Part shown: piece by piece, positions 7,870 through 17,044 of the stretch
Position numbering within the stretch: the first letter of the stretch is position 1
Layout: each line of letters opens with the position of its first letter
Program-made: the position numbers and the translations under genes
Assembly (NCBI GenBank): GCA_965116665.1
Contig: OZ220709.1
Location: 2,294,001 to 2,358,000 of the forward strand
Source: Aldehydirespirator sp965116665
GTDB lineage: Bacteria; Actinomycetota; Acidimicrobiia; Acidimicrobiales; Aldehydirespiratoraceae
Direction of reading: 5' to 3'
Length of the DNA: 64,000 nt
The notes under the pieces: generated by a model
What the model was told of the DNA's origin: nothing
The model's database searches: none
The model's input: only the letters and a program-made list of their open reading frames with translations

Positions 7870-8649
7870 CTAGAGAATCTGCGAGAGGAACAGCCTGGTG
7901 CGGTCTTCCTGGGGATTGGTGAAGAAGTGCTCGGGCGTGCCGGTCTCGACAATCTGGCCGTCCTCCATGAAGATCACCCGGTCGGCGACCTCGCGCGCGA
8001 ATCCCATCTCGTGGGTCACCACCATCATGGTCATGCCCGAAGTGGCGAGCTCCTTCATCACGTCGAGGACCTCCTTGATCATCTCAGGGTCCAGCGCCGA
8101 GGTGGGCTCGTCGAAGAGCATGATCCGGGGCTCCATGGCCAGGGCCCGGGCTATGGCCACCCGCTGCTGCTGGCCGCCCGAGAGCTGGCCCGGGAACTTC
8201 TCGGCCTGCTCGGGTATGCCGACCCGCTCCAGCAGCGAGCGGGCCAGGTCCTCGGCCTCGGCCTTGGGCTTCTTGCGGACCCAGATCGGCGCCAGGGTGA
8301 TGTTGTCGAGCACCGTGAGGTGGGGGAACAGGTTGAACTGCTGGAACACCATCCCGACCTCGGAGCGGATCTTCTCGATGTTGCGAAGGTCATTGGTGAG
8401 CTCCACCCCGTCGATGACGATGCGACCCTCCTGGTGGGCCTCGAGGCGGTTGATGCAGCGGATCCAGGTGGACTTCCCCGAACCGGACGGGCCGAGCACC
8501 ACCACCACCTCGCGCTCCTTTATGACGGCGGTGATCCCGTCGAGGGCCTGGAAGTCCCCGAACCACTTGTTCACCCCCTCGCACACGATCATGTCGTCGC
8601 GGGCGGCGAGCTCCTCGGTCAATGCGGTGGTGGCGTCGCTGACGCTCAT
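7870..8649 (-). CDS. aapP: Polar amino-acid ABC transporter ATP-binding protein (AapP/GlnQ type)
   Basis: 259 residues, standard length. Walker A GPSGSGKST (residues 53-61), Q-loop VFQQFNLFPHLTVL, signature LSGGQQQRVAIARAL, Walker B IMLFDEPTSALDPE and the switch histidine in VVTHEMGFA are all intact. It powers the two permeases encoded directly upstream. Order SBP, SBP, permease, permease, ATPase matches the aapJQMP general L-amino-acid importer of rhizobia, which moves glutamate and other polar amino acids. Substrate range here is inferred from that layout. Confidence 0.93.
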   Translation of the reverse strand: MSVSDATTALTEELAARDDMIVCEGVNKWFGDFQALDGITAVIKEREVVVVLGPSGSGKSTWIRCINRLEAHQEGRIVIDGVELTNDLRNIEKIRSEVGMVFQQFNLFPHLTVLDNITLAPIWVRKKPKAEAEDLARSLLERVGIPEQAEKFPGQLSGGQQQRVAIARALAMEPRIMLFDEPTSALDPEMIKEVLDVMKELATSGMTMMVVTHEMGFAREVADRVIFMEDGQIVETGTPEHFFTNPQEDRTRLFLSQIL

Positions 8650-8689
8650 GGCTAGATCCCCCTGCGGTGTGTGTCGGCTGGCGGCACGG

Positions 8690-10837
8690 CTAGCGCTCCC
8701 CCACTCCTAGCCGCTTCTCGAGACGCTGGCTGTGCTTGGACATGTTGTAGGCGAAGATCCAGTAGATGAACGACACGAACAGCAGGCCCTCCCGCTTGAC
8801 GCCGAGGAACTCCGACTGGGCGGATATGACCTTGTCGGCAATCCGCAGGAAGTCGAAGATCCCGACCACGGCCAGCAGCGAGGTCTCCTTGAACGTGGCG
8901 ATGACCTGGCCCACCAGCGGCGGTATCGACACCCTCAGGGCCTGGGGCAGCACGATGAACAGGGTGCGCTGCACGGTGGTGAGCCCGACCGCGTCGGAGG
9001 CCTCGTACTGGCCGCGGCGAACGGCTTGGAGCCCGCCGCGCACGTTCTCGGCGAGGTAGGCGGCTGAGAACAGCGCGAAGCCGATGGTGGCGCCGGCGAG
9101 ATCCACGAGCTCCATGTTCTGGGGTAGGAACAGGTTGAAGATAAGGGTGAAGAAGAACAGGATCGTGATCAGCGGCACGCCCCTGAACACTTCGATGTAG
9201 GCCGTGGCCAGCACCCTGAAGATCGGCAGCTTGGACGTGCGGGCCAGCGCCAGGAGCACCCCCAGCGGGAACGCCGCCAGGAGGGTGAACACGGCCACGA
9301 TGAGCGTGGTGGCGAAGCCGCCGATGAGGGCGTCGGTGGGCGTGTCGACAGTGGAGGGCGAGTTGATCAGTGTGACCAGCCAATGGAACACGGCCATCAT
9401 CACCACCCATGCGAACACGAGCTTCATCCGCTGGGAGCGGTCCCCGGCGAAGTGATGGGCCAGCAGGGCGACCACAGCCAGCAGCAGGAAGCTGATCCGT
9501 GCCTTCTGCAGCATCGGGTACCAGCCGAAGAACGCGGCCACCCAGTTGAACACGGCAACCGCCACCAACACCACTGCCATGATCCGGCCGGCCTCCCCGA
9601 TGCGGGGGTGGGCCAGGTACCACACGACGAGGCCCCCGAAGGCGGCGAAGAACACTGCCATGGGGATGTCGGTGGACAGGACGTGGTCCCAATCGAGGTC
9701 GGGGTCGCGCAGCACGGCCCAGTACAGGACGAACGGGGTCAGAACCCAGAGCATGTTCAGCGACACCCGCAGCTTCGGTCCCGCTTGTGCCGACCTGAGT
9801 GCACGCCCCAACATGAAGGTGCCGACCACTAGCACCCACATGACCGTCCACGGCAGCTTGGTGGTCATCGCGACGGTGCTGCCCGGCTCGGCGATGAACT
9901 CGCCCTCCAGGAAGGCGTAGTGGCCCCACGGGTACACCCACGCCGACAGCACCATCACCGCGGCGGCGGCCAAGAATACGTGCATGGCCGGCACGAACGT
10001 GTTGCGCCGGCGGGTGTCGCCCAGCCCCAACCACACCGCTGCGCCCGCTCCGGCCAGCAGCAGCGCCGCCAGCCACCACCAGGACCGGTCCGACATGGCG
10101 TCCGTGAACGACTCCCGGACGACCTCGCCGGTCGCGTACTGCTGCACGATCAGCACGCCGATGCTCGCCAGTACGAGCACGCCGTGAGCGATCCTCGGCT
10201 CCGGCCCATCACGCAGGTAGGTGCCCTGGAGGTGGAACCACACGGCCAGAGCGACGTTGGCCAGCAATAGGGCGCCGAGCACTGCGAGAGCGTTAGCGTC
10301 CAGCCAGTCGACGAAGGAGTCACCGACCGCCGCGGCAGGGTCGCGGTGCAGGGCCATGCCTTGGTCGTCGACCACCGCGGAGGGCTCGCGCAGCAGGATC
10401 CCCAGGCCGATCACGCCCCCCGTGCCCATCAGGTTCATCGCCAGCTTCTTCATCGAGATGCCGGCACCGGTCCGGGCCAGCAGCCCGATCGACAGCCCCG
10501 AGAGCACCGCTATCGTCCCAACGCAGACCCAGATGCGGGTGTACTGCTCCTGGGGGTAGGCGTGGGTGAACAGGAACCGCATGTTGGTCTTGACGGCCCG
10601 CCATGTCCGCTCCTCGCTGAACATGAAGTTGAGCAGGCCGCGCACCGCCAGTAGCACCAGCAGCGTGAAGACGACAGTGAGGACCGAGTTGACGGCGGAG
10701 GAGAAGAGGTTCTTGCTCATCCACTCCCCTGCCGACAGGCTGGGCTCCTCGGGCTTCTGGGCGTGCTCGCGCTCGCCGGCCCACGCCTCCGCCGGATCCG
10801 CGGCCGCGGCCGCCGGATCGCCCATGGCCGCCGTCAT
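8690..10837 (-). CDS. aapM: Amino-acid ABC transporter permease, unusually long (AapM type)
   Basis: 715 residues. Only roughly the last 200 (from about GGFATTLIVAVF) form the usual His/Glu/Gln-permease domain, with the ATPase-contact loop near RRGQYEASDAVGL and the motif VPLITILFFF. AapM relatives are typically around 380 residues; here about 300 extra residues with many hydrophobic segments (for example LLLANVALAVWF and MHVFLAAAAVMVLSAW) lie between the first membrane segment and the permease domain. The reading frame is continuous, so this is an expansion rather than a frameshift. It follows aapQ by 18 nt. What the added membrane region does is unknown. Confidence 0.85.
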   Translation of the reverse strand: MTAAMGDPAAAAADPAEAWAGEREHAQKPEEPSLSAGEWMSKNLFSSAVNSVLTVVFTLLVLLAVRGLLNFMFSEERTWRAVKTNMRFLFTHAYPQEQYTRIWVCVGTIAVLSGLSIGLLARTGAGISMKKLAMNLMGTGGVIGLGILLREPSAVVDDQGMALHRDPAAAVGDSFVDWLDANALAVLGALLLANVALAVWFHLQGTYLRDGPEPRIAHGVLVLASIGVLIVQQYATGEVVRESFTDAMSDRSWWWLAALLLAGAGAAVWLGLGDTRRRNTFVPAMHVFLAAAAVMVLSAWVYPWGHYAFLEGEFIAEPGSTVAMTTKLPWTVMWVLVVGTFMLGRALRSAQAGPKLRVSLNMLWVLTPFVLYWAVLRDPDLDWDHVLSTDIPMAVFFAAFGGLVVWYLAHPRIGEAGRIMAVVLVAVAVFNWVAAFFGWYPMLQKARISFLLLAVVALLAHHFAGDRSQRMKLVFAWVVMMAVFHWLVTLINSPSTVDTPTDALIGGFATTLIVAVFTLLAAFPLGVLLALARTSKLPIFRVLATAYIEVFRGVPLITILFFFTLIFNLFLPQNMELVDLAGATIGFALFSAAYLAENVRGGLQAVRRGQYEASDAVGLTTVQRTLFIVLPQALRVSIPPLVGQVIATFKETSLLAVVGIFDFLRIADKVISAQSEFLGVKREGLLFVSFIYWIFAYNMSKHSQRLEKRLGVGER

Positions 10838-10855
10838 CTCAGCACTCCAGACATC

Positions 10856-12391
10856 TCAGCGCTCCACGATTTTCATTCGGATGTTGAAGAAGTTGACCAC
10901 CACCGAGATCGTCAACGAGCAGGCCAGGTAGAACAGCATCCACAGGGAGATCACTTCGAGCGTCTTGCCGGTCTGGTTGTAGACGATCTGGCCCACCTGG
11001 ACGAAGTCGCTGTAGCCCACCGCGATGGCCAGCGACGTGTTCTTGGTGAGGTTCAGGTACTGGTTTCCCAGCGGCGGGAGTATCACCCGGAAGGCCTGGG
11101 GAAGGATTACCCGCCGCAACATGGTCACCCGCCGCAGGCCGACCGCCAGCGCGGCCTCGGTCTGGCCCTTGGGAACGGCCAGGATGCCGCCCCGCACGAT
11201 CTCGGCGATGAACGACGCGGTGTACAGCACCACGCCGAAGAACACCGCGGTGCCGCCCTGGGTGAGGTTCAGCCCGGCCGGGCCGGGGTTGGGGAAGTTG
11301 CCGAGCTGCTGGACGTCGGGCGCCTTGATGTCGACCGGCCTGCCGGTGCGGCCGTCCCCGAACTTGTTCGCGATGACCTCGAGCAGGTCGGTGCCCGAGT
11401 TGATGATCCAGCTCGACAGGCCGGGCCAGCCCACCAGCACGAACGCGATCACCGCCAGCGCGGCCACCCCGGCGAAGATGATCCGGAACTTGTCGTCGTC
11501 GGTGAGCTTCATGAGCCCCGCCGGGGTGCGGTGCCCGGCCAGGAAACGGCGGATCCACCATGCAGCCGCCGCCAGCGCGGCCAGCGACAGCACGATCTGC
11601 ACGATCGCCGGCGTCAGCCTGGAGAAGCCGTCGCCGATGAAGTCGAAGATGGCGCCGACCCAGCCGAATATCGGGTGGGCGAACCAGCCCACCGCCGCGA
11701 AGACGGCCAGCACCCCGACGAGGCTGGCCACCGGGTAGGTGTCCTGGCCGGTGGCGTCGTGGCGGCGCTCCTGGCGTCGCTTGACGTATGAGCCGACCAG
11801 CCAGCCCACGCCGAGGAAGATGAGCCACTGGTAGAAGCCGTCGTCGATGTGCAGCCGCGGCACCGACACCCCCTTGTTGGAGAGGTGCAGGAAACCGTTG
11901 ATGGGCCCCTGGTCGAGCTCCACGTTGGGAAGGGTGGCCACCAGCGCCCAGATGAACACGATCTGCACCAGCAGCGGGATGTTGCGGACCGTCTCGATGA
12001 AGACGCTGCACATGCGGCTGACGATCCAGTTGCTCGACAGCCGCCCGACGCCGACCAGCACCCCGAGGATGGTGGCGGCGATGATTCCGCCGAGGGCGAT
12101 GCGGATCGTGTTGACCGCCCCCGCCCACAGAGCCCGACCGGCGGTGTCGGGATCGGTGTCGATGCCCTCGCGGAGGTCGCTTCCGAGGCCGATGCTCAAG
12201 AAGTCGTACCTGATCTCGATTCCCTGGCGGTTCAGGTTCTCCAGGGCCTGGGTGGTCAGGAAGAAAAGGGCGAAGACCACCAGCACGAGGCTGAAGACCT
12301 GCGCCAACCACTTGACGACGGTGGCGTCGCGGTAGAACGGCGGACGCCCCGACTGGGTCGCGGCCAGCGTGGTCTGATCAGTGTTGGACAC
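10856..12391 (-). CDS. aapQ: Amino-acid ABC transporter permease (AapQ type)
   Basis: 511 residues with an N-terminal membrane segment near LAQVFSLVLVVFALFFL, a first permease half ending near NWIVSRMCSVFIETVRNIPLL, a long inserted stretch with more hydrophobic segments, and the C-terminal permease half with the contact loop VPKGQTEAALAVGL. AapQ proteins usually carry such a split arrangement but are nearer 400 residues, so this one is also enlarged. The GTG start at 12389-12391 has GGAGG about nine bases upstream. The gene lies after a strong palindrome that separates it from the binding-protein gene. Confidence 0.87.
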   Translation of the reverse strand: MSNTDQTTLAATQSGRPPFYRDATVVKWLAQVFSLVLVVFALFFLTTQALENLNRQGIEIRYDFLSIGLGSDLREGIDTDPDTAGRALWAGAVNTIRIALGGIIAATILGVLVGVGRLSSNWIVSRMCSVFIETVRNIPLLVQIVFIWALVATLPNVELDQGPINGFLHLSNKGVSVPRLHIDDGFYQWLIFLGVGWLVGSYVKRRQERRHDATGQDTYPVASLVGVLAVFAAVGWFAHPIFGWVGAIFDFIGDGFSRLTPAIVQIVLSLAALAAAAWWIRRFLAGHRTPAGLMKLTDDDKFRIIFAGVAALAVIAFVLVGWPGLSSWIINSGTDLLEVIANKFGDGRTGRPVDIKAPDVQQLGNFPNPGPAGLNLTQGGTAVFFGVVLYTASFIAEIVRGGILAVPKGQTEAALAVGLRRVTMLRRVILPQAFRVILPPLGNQYLNLTKNTSLAIAVGYSDFVQVGQIVYNQTGKTLEVISLWMLFYLACSLTISVVVNFFNIRMKIVER

Positions 12392-12442
12392 GCCGGGGCG
12401 CCTCCATGGCGGTCGGTCGCGGGATAGGTGACTGGAACGGCA

Positions 12443-12476
12443 ACGGGGGTCCGGGACTCGAGTCCCGGACCCCCGT
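12443..12476. terminator. 34-bp perfect palindrome between binding-protein and permease genes
   Basis: Every base from 12443 to 12476 pairs with its mirror; the centre is GACTCGAGTC. As RNA it would form a very stable hairpin. It follows the binding-protein gene (stop at 12524) and precedes aapQ. No T-run follows in the minus-strand direction, so partial termination or 3'-end protection of the binding-protein mRNA is more likely than full termination. Confidence 0.7.
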
Positions 12477-12523
12477 CAACCTAGACGAGCGTGCCCTCTA
12501 GGTGAAGCCTTTGAGACGTTCCG

Positions 12524-13696
12524 CTAGCGGGCGGGCGGAGCGTAGATCAGGCCGCCGTCGAGCCAGCCGGCGTTGGCCGAGCCCTCGCGGGTCAGGCCGA
12601 CCGGGTTCAGGTGGCGGGCGTAGATCTCGTCGTAGTTCCCGACCTGGGCGATCACCTGGTAGAAGGCGTCGGGAGCCAGGCCCATGTTCGACTGCTGCTC
12701 ATCGTCGGCTGCGCCGAGCAGGCGAGCAGCCTCGGCATCGGGCGGGCTGGCCGCCATGTCGGCGACGTTGGCCGAGGTGATGCCCTTCTCATCGGCGATG
12801 ATGGTGGCGTACACCGTCCAGTTGACAACGTCGGCGAAGCGGGACTGGTTCTGACCGTAGGTCGGGCCCAGTGGCTCCTTCGAGATGGGCGTGGCCGGGA
12901 AGATCACCCAGTTCTCACCGGCGGGCTGCTGGTTGGCCTTGCGCCCGACCAGAGCCGAACCGTCAGTCGTGATCACGTCGCAGGCACCGTTGATGAAGTT
13001 CTCGGTGACCTGGTCGAAGTCCTCGAACGTCGTGAGCTGCATCTGGATCCCGGCCGCATCGGCCGCGTCGGCGATGTTCTGCTCGGTGGTGGTCCCGGCG
13101 TTGGTGCACACGACCGCGCCGGCGATGTCGGCGACCTGGGACGCGCCTGAGAAGCCGGCGGACTCGCGGGCCATCAGCTGCTGGCCGTCGTAGTAGGTGG
13201 TCGGACCGAAGTCCATGCCCACCTCGGTGTCACGGCTCTGGGTCCAGGTGGTGTTGCGCATCAGCACGTCCACCTCTCCGGTCTGAACGGCGGTGAACCG
13301 CTCGGCCGCAGTGAGCGGGGTGAAGACGACCGCGCCTGCGTCGCCGAACAGCGCCGCGGCCACGGCCCGGCAGTAGTCGGCGTCGAAGCCGGTCTGCGAA
13401 CCGTCGGGCTGGGTCTCCGAGAAGGCCACCGCCGAGCCGGACACGCCGCAATGCAGTTCGCCGCGGTCGAGGACCGTGTCGAGCAGGTCGCCGTCCTGGG
13501 TCTCGACGACCGCATCGGCGGCCGTGGTGGTGGTCTCCTCCGGAGCGGCTGCCGTCGTCTCCGGAGCCGTAGTGTCCTCGGGCGGTGCGGTAGTGCCGGT
13601 GTCGCCGTCGTCGTCGTCGCCGCAGGACGCTGCGATGAGCGTTACCGCGAACACGACGGCGAGCACGCGCCAAACCAGAGATTTCATTTGAGTCAC
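12524..13696 (-). CDS. aapJ: Amino-acid ABC transporter substrate-binding lipoprotein 1 (AapJ type)
   Basis: 390 residues. The signal peptide VWRVLAVVFAVTLIAASC ends in a lipobox with the lipidated Cys, followed by an acidic, Thr/Ala-rich linker and then the type-2 periplasmic-binding fold starting near LDTVLDRGELHCGVSG. The GTG at 13694-13696 is chosen because GGAGGGA lies about six bases upstream; an ATG three codons on is too far from it, and the longer reading to 13789 would bury the signal peptide. It should capture polar amino acids outside the membrane. A close paralogue lies immediately upstream. Confidence 0.9.
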   Translation of the reverse strand: MTQMKSLVWRVLAVVFAVTLIAASCGDDDDGDTGTTAPPEDTTAPETTAAAPEETTTTAADAVVETQDGDLLDTVLDRGELHCGVSGSAVAFSETQPDGSQTGFDADYCRAVAAALFGDAGAVVFTPLTAAERFTAVQTGEVDVLMRNTTWTQSRDTEVGMDFGPTTYYDGQQLMARESAGFSGASQVADIAGAVVCTNAGTTTEQNIADAADAAGIQMQLTTFEDFDQVTENFINGACDVITTDGSALVGRKANQQPAGENWVIFPATPISKEPLGPTYGQNQSRFADVVNWTVYATIIADEKGITSANVADMAASPPDAEAARLLGAADDEQQSNMGLAPDAFYQVIAQVGNYDEIYARHLNPVGLTREGSANAGWLDGGLIYAPPAR

Positions 13697-13816
13697 AGTC
13701 TCCCTCCGTGGGTGTCTTGGTTGCGTGACTCTGCCACGGTATTGGCAGACCCGGCCGGTTACAAGTAGCTGCTGTACCTGAGACTTCACTTGCTGCCGGT
13801 AAGTGCTCCGATCTGG

Positions 13817-14959
13817 TCAGCGTGCGGGGGGCGCGTAGATGAGGCCGCCGTCACGCCAGCTCGCGTTGAGCGAGCCGGCGCGTTCCAGGCCGGCCGGTTC
13901 GAGATGGCGGTCGAGGATCTCGCCATAGTTTCCCACTTGGGAGATCGCTTGGTAGAAGGCGTCGGGAGCCAGGCCCATGGCGGTCTGCAGCTCGTCCCGG
14001 CCGCCGAGAAGTCGGTCCGCCTCGGCGTCGGGGGGGCTGGCCGCCATCTCGGCCACATTGCCGGACGTGATCCCCTTCTCGTACGCGATGATGGTGGCGT
14101 ACACCGCCCAGTTGACCACATCGCCGAAGCGAGACTGGTTCTGCTGGTACACCGGGGCGAGGGGCTCCTTGGAGATCGGGGTGGCTGGGAAGATCACCCA
14201 CTCCTGGCCGGCGGGCTGCTGCTTGGCCTTGCGCCCGGCCAGGGCCGAGCCGTCGGCGGTGGTCACATCGCAGGCGCCCTGGATGAAGGCTTCGACGATC
14301 GTGTCGAAGTCCTCGAGAGTGGTGAGCGTGATGTCGATCCCGGCGGCGTCGGCCGCGTCGGAGACGTTCTTCTCGGTCGTCGTCCCGGCCAGCGCGCACA
14401 CCACCGCGCCGGCGATGTCGGCCACCTGCGAGGAGGGCGAGTAGCCGTCAGCGGCCCGGGCCATGAGCTGCTGGCCGTCGTAGTAGATGACCGGACCGAA
14501 GTCCAGACCCACCTCGGTGTCGCGGCTCTGGGTCCACGTGGTGCTGCGGATCAGCACGTCGATGCGGCCGGACTGCACCGCGACGAAGCGCTCCCCCGTG
14601 GTCAGCGACACGAACTCGACGGCGTCGGCGTCGCCGAACACGACCGCCGCCACCACCCGGCAGTAGTCGGCGTCGACGCCGAAGACGCTGCCGTCGGGCT
14701 GGGTCTCCGAGAAGATCACCCTCGTTCCGGACACCCCGCAGATCAGCCTGCCCCGCTCGCGTACCTTCTGGAGCAGATCGTCTTCGGTGCGGTCGTCGAC
14801 GACGTCGCCGGGCGTCGCGGCCGGCTCAGCGGCCGTTGTGGTCTCGGGTGCGGGCGAACTCGGTCCCTCAACGCCGGCGGTGTCCTGGTCTCCGCACGCC
14901 GAGGCGACCCAGGCCATGGCCGCGAGGGCCAGCAGCAGCCGCGGCACTGTCAGGCGCAC
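13817..14959 (-). CDS. Amino-acid ABC transporter substrate-binding lipoprotein 2 (AapJ type)
   Basis: 380 residues from the GTG at 14957-14959. A hydrophobic segment LLLALAAMAWVASAC ends in a lipobox Cys. The mature part closely parallels the downstream binding protein: shared blocks include TWTQSRDTEVG, DGQQLMAR, FPATPISKEPL and GGLIYAPPAR, so the two arose by tandem duplication. The open frame continues to 15022, but its first codons are a dispersed repeat (14979-15025), and starting there would put a charged stretch before the signal peptide. No clear Shine-Dalgarno decides the start. It is the first gene of the transporter block after arc. Confidence 0.85.
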   Translation of the reverse strand: MRLTVPRLLLALAAMAWVASACGDQDTAGVEGPSSPAPETTTAAEPAATPGDVVDDRTEDDLLQKVRERGRLICGVSGTRVIFSETQPDGSVFGVDADYCRVVAAVVFGDADAVEFVSLTTGERFVAVQSGRIDVLIRSTTWTQSRDTEVGLDFGPVIYYDGQQLMARAADGYSPSSQVADIAGAVVCALAGTTTEKNVSDAADAAGIDITLTTLEDFDTIVEAFIQGACDVTTADGSALAGRKAKQQPAGQEWVIFPATPISKEPLAPVYQQNQSRFGDVVNWAVYATIIAYEKGITSGNVAEMAASPPDAEADRLLGGRDELQTAMGLAPDAFYQAISQVGNYGEILDRHLEPAGLERAGSLNASWRDGGLIYAPPAR

Positions 14960-14978
14960 GGCCGCGCAGCCCCAGAGT

Positions 14979-15025
14979 GTTTCCCGCTCTTGCTCGCTGC
15001 GCTCACGGGCCGCTCGGGCCACGGC
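14979..15025 (-). repeat. Dispersed repeat, copy A
   Basis: A 47-bp copy of an element also found at 24454-24538 and 25047-25137. The shared core starts GCCGTGGCCCGAGCGGCCCG and ends AAGAGCGGGA. This copy lies between arc and the second binding-protein gene and could be read as the N-terminus of that gene, which is probably an artefact. Confidence 0.8.
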
Positions 15026-15041
15026 TTCACGAGCTCAGCCT

Positions 15042-16796
15042 CTACAAGTACTGGCCGGTCTGCACCCGCTCGATCGAGCGTCCCCCCGAGGGATCCTCGT
15101 CGTGGTCGCTGGACACCAGCGTGCGTACGAACACGATGCGCTCGCCCTTCTTGCCGGAGATGCGGGCCCAGTCGTCGGGGTTGGTGGTGTTGGGCAGATC
15201 CTCGTGCTCCTTGAACTCCTGGCGAACCGAGGCCAGCAGGTCGGAGGTGACGATGCCGCGGGCGCCGCCGGAGATCTCCCGCTTTATGGCCAGCTTCTTG
15301 GCCCGCCGCACCACGTTCTCGATCATCGCTCCCGACGCGAAGTCCCGGAAGTACATGATCTCCTTGTCCCCGTTGGAGTAGGTGACCTCCAGGAACTGGT
15401 TGGCGTCGGCCGGGCGGTACATGTCCTCGGTGGTCTGCTCGATCATGCCCCGCACGGCCTTGTCGGGATCGCCGCCGCCGACGGTCTCGACCATCTCGTC
15501 CGCGATCGGCAGGGTCGGCACCAGGTAGCGGGCGAAGATGGCCGCCGCGGCCTCGGCGTCGGGCCGCTCGATCTTGATCTTCACGTCGAGGCGGCCCGGC
15601 CTCAGGATGGCGGGATCGATGAGGTCCTCGCGGTTGGAGGCTCCGATCACGATCACGTTGCGCAGCGCCTCGACCCCGTCGATCTCGGCCAGCAGCTGGG
15701 GCACGATCGTGGACTCGATGTCGGAGCTGATCCCGGAGCCGCGGGTGCGGAACAGGGACTCCATCTCGTCGAAGAACACGATCACGGGCCAGCCCTGCTC
15801 GCTCTTCTCCCGGGCCCTCTGGAAAACGAGGCGGATCTGGCGCTCCGTCTCGCCCACGTACTTGTTGAGCAGCTCCGGGCCCTTGATGTTGAGGAAGAAG
15901 CTGCGGGCGTTGGCGTCGCCCGAGAGGTCCGAGACCTTGTTGGCCAGGCTGTTGGCCACCGCCTTGGCGATCAGGGTCTTGCCGCAGCCGGGCGGACCGT
16001 AGAGCAGCACTCCCTTCGGCGCGGGCAGGTCGTACTCGGCGAACAGGGCGTGGTGGACGAACGGCAGTTCGACCGCGTCGGTGATCTGCTCGATCTGGGA
16101 GTCGAGCCCGCCGACATCTTCGTAGCTGATGTCGGGCACCTCCTCGAGGATGAGGTCCTCCACCTCGGGCCGGGGCAGGCGCTCGATCACCAGATCGCCC
16201 GAGGAGTCGATCAGCACGTTGTCGCCGCTGCGGATCGGTCCCGCGGCGACGGCCGCGCTCAACTCCACCACCCGCTCCTCGTCGGCCCGCCCCAGCACCA
16301 GCGCACGGTCCCCGCCGGGCAGCAGCTCCTTCACCGTGGCCACCTCGCCGGTGCGGTCCGGCCGGCGGGCCAGCACCACGCTGAACGACTCGTTGAGGGC
16401 GACCTCCTCGCCTGCGGACAGGTCCTCGGCCAGGTCGGGATGGACGGCCACCCGCATCTTGCGGCCGCCGGCGCGCACGTCGACGGTGCCGTCGTCGTTG
16501 CAGCCGAGGACGGTCCCGTAGCCGCTGGGCGGCTGGGTGAGCTTCTCCACCTCCTCCCGCAGCGAGCCGATGTGCTCGCGGGCGTCGCGCAGCATGGTGG
16601 TGAGCCGCTCGTTCTGGGACACGGCCTGGGTCAGCCGGCCCTTGGTGTCGGCCAGCCGCTCCTCGAGCATGCGCACCCGCTTGGGGGCGTCATGGAGCCG
16701 GCGGCGCAGGGAGGCGACCTCGCCCTCGAGCTCGGAGACGAGGCCGCGCAGGCGTTCGAGATCCTGCCTCGCGTCGTTGCTGCCGGTCTCGCTCAC
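15042..16796 (-). CDS. arc: Proteasome-associated ATPase ARC/Mpa
   Basis: 584 residues, usual length. Domain order: N-terminal coiled coil (about residues 5-75, heptad-rich), OB-fold region (about 80-225), and AAA domain with Walker A GPPGCGKT near residue 265, Walker B VIVFFDEMESLF and the RPGRLD sensor region. The protein ends in GQYL, the C-terminal motif by which mycobacterial Mpa docks on the proteasome alpha ring. ARC binds Pup through its coiled coils, unfolds the substrate and threads it into PrcAB. The GTG start at 16794-16796 has AGGAGGTGA just upstream, one of the strongest ribosome-binding sites in the window. Confidence 0.96.
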   Translation of the reverse strand: MSETGSNDARQDLERLRGLVSELEGEVASLRRRLHDAPKRVRMLEERLADTKGRLTQAVSQNERLTTMLRDAREHIGSLREEVEKLTQPPSGYGTVLGCNDDGTVDVRAGGRKMRVAVHPDLAEDLSAGEEVALNESFSVVLARRPDRTGEVATVKELLPGGDRALVLGRADEERVVELSAAVAAGPIRSGDNVLIDSSGDLVIERLPRPEVEDLILEEVPDISYEDVGGLDSQIEQITDAVELPFVHHALFAEYDLPAPKGVLLYGPPGCGKTLIAKAVANSLANKVSDLSGDANARSFFLNIKGPELLNKYVGETERQIRLVFQRAREKSEQGWPVIVFFDEMESLFRTRGSGISSDIESTIVPQLLAEIDGVEALRNVIVIGASNREDLIDPAILRPGRLDVKIKIERPDAEAAAAIFARYLVPTLPIADEMVETVGGGDPDKAVRGMIEQTTEDMYRPADANQFLEVTYSNGDKEIMYFRDFASGAMIENVVRRAKKLAIKREISGGARGIVTSDLLASVRQEFKEHEDLPNTTNPDDWARISGKKGERIVFVRTLVSSDHDEDPSGGRSIERVQTGQYL

Positions 16797-16936
16797 GGCT
16801 CACCTCCTCGCTGCCTGGACCCGTGCATTTGACGACACCCTAGACCGCACCGGGACCGGAAGGCGCATTTCACGCCGGACGGCGCTGCAGGAGCAGCGCG
16901 GCGCAGTCGGGCGGTGTTGGCATCGGGGGCCGTTTG

Positions 16937-16968
16937 TTGGCAGTCTTGGGCCTCCGGCCCGCTATGCT
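16937..16968 (+). promoter_or_regulatory. Possible ferredoxin-gene promoter
   Basis: TATGCT (16963-16968) is a fair -10 with TTGGCA (16937-16942) upstream, but the 20-bp spacing is long. It lies in the 248-bp divergent gap between arc and the ferredoxin gene. Confidence 0.25.
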
Positions 16969-17044
16969 TGCAGTCAGTCACTGCGAGCCGCGGGCGTTCG
17001 CGGTCAGATTCATCCGCCCGCTGAAGAGAGGTGCCTCCGCCGAC

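Noticed and set aside
14960..15022. N-terminal extension of the second binding protein
   Set aside because: Codes for the dispersed repeat and would place charged residues before the signal peptide.
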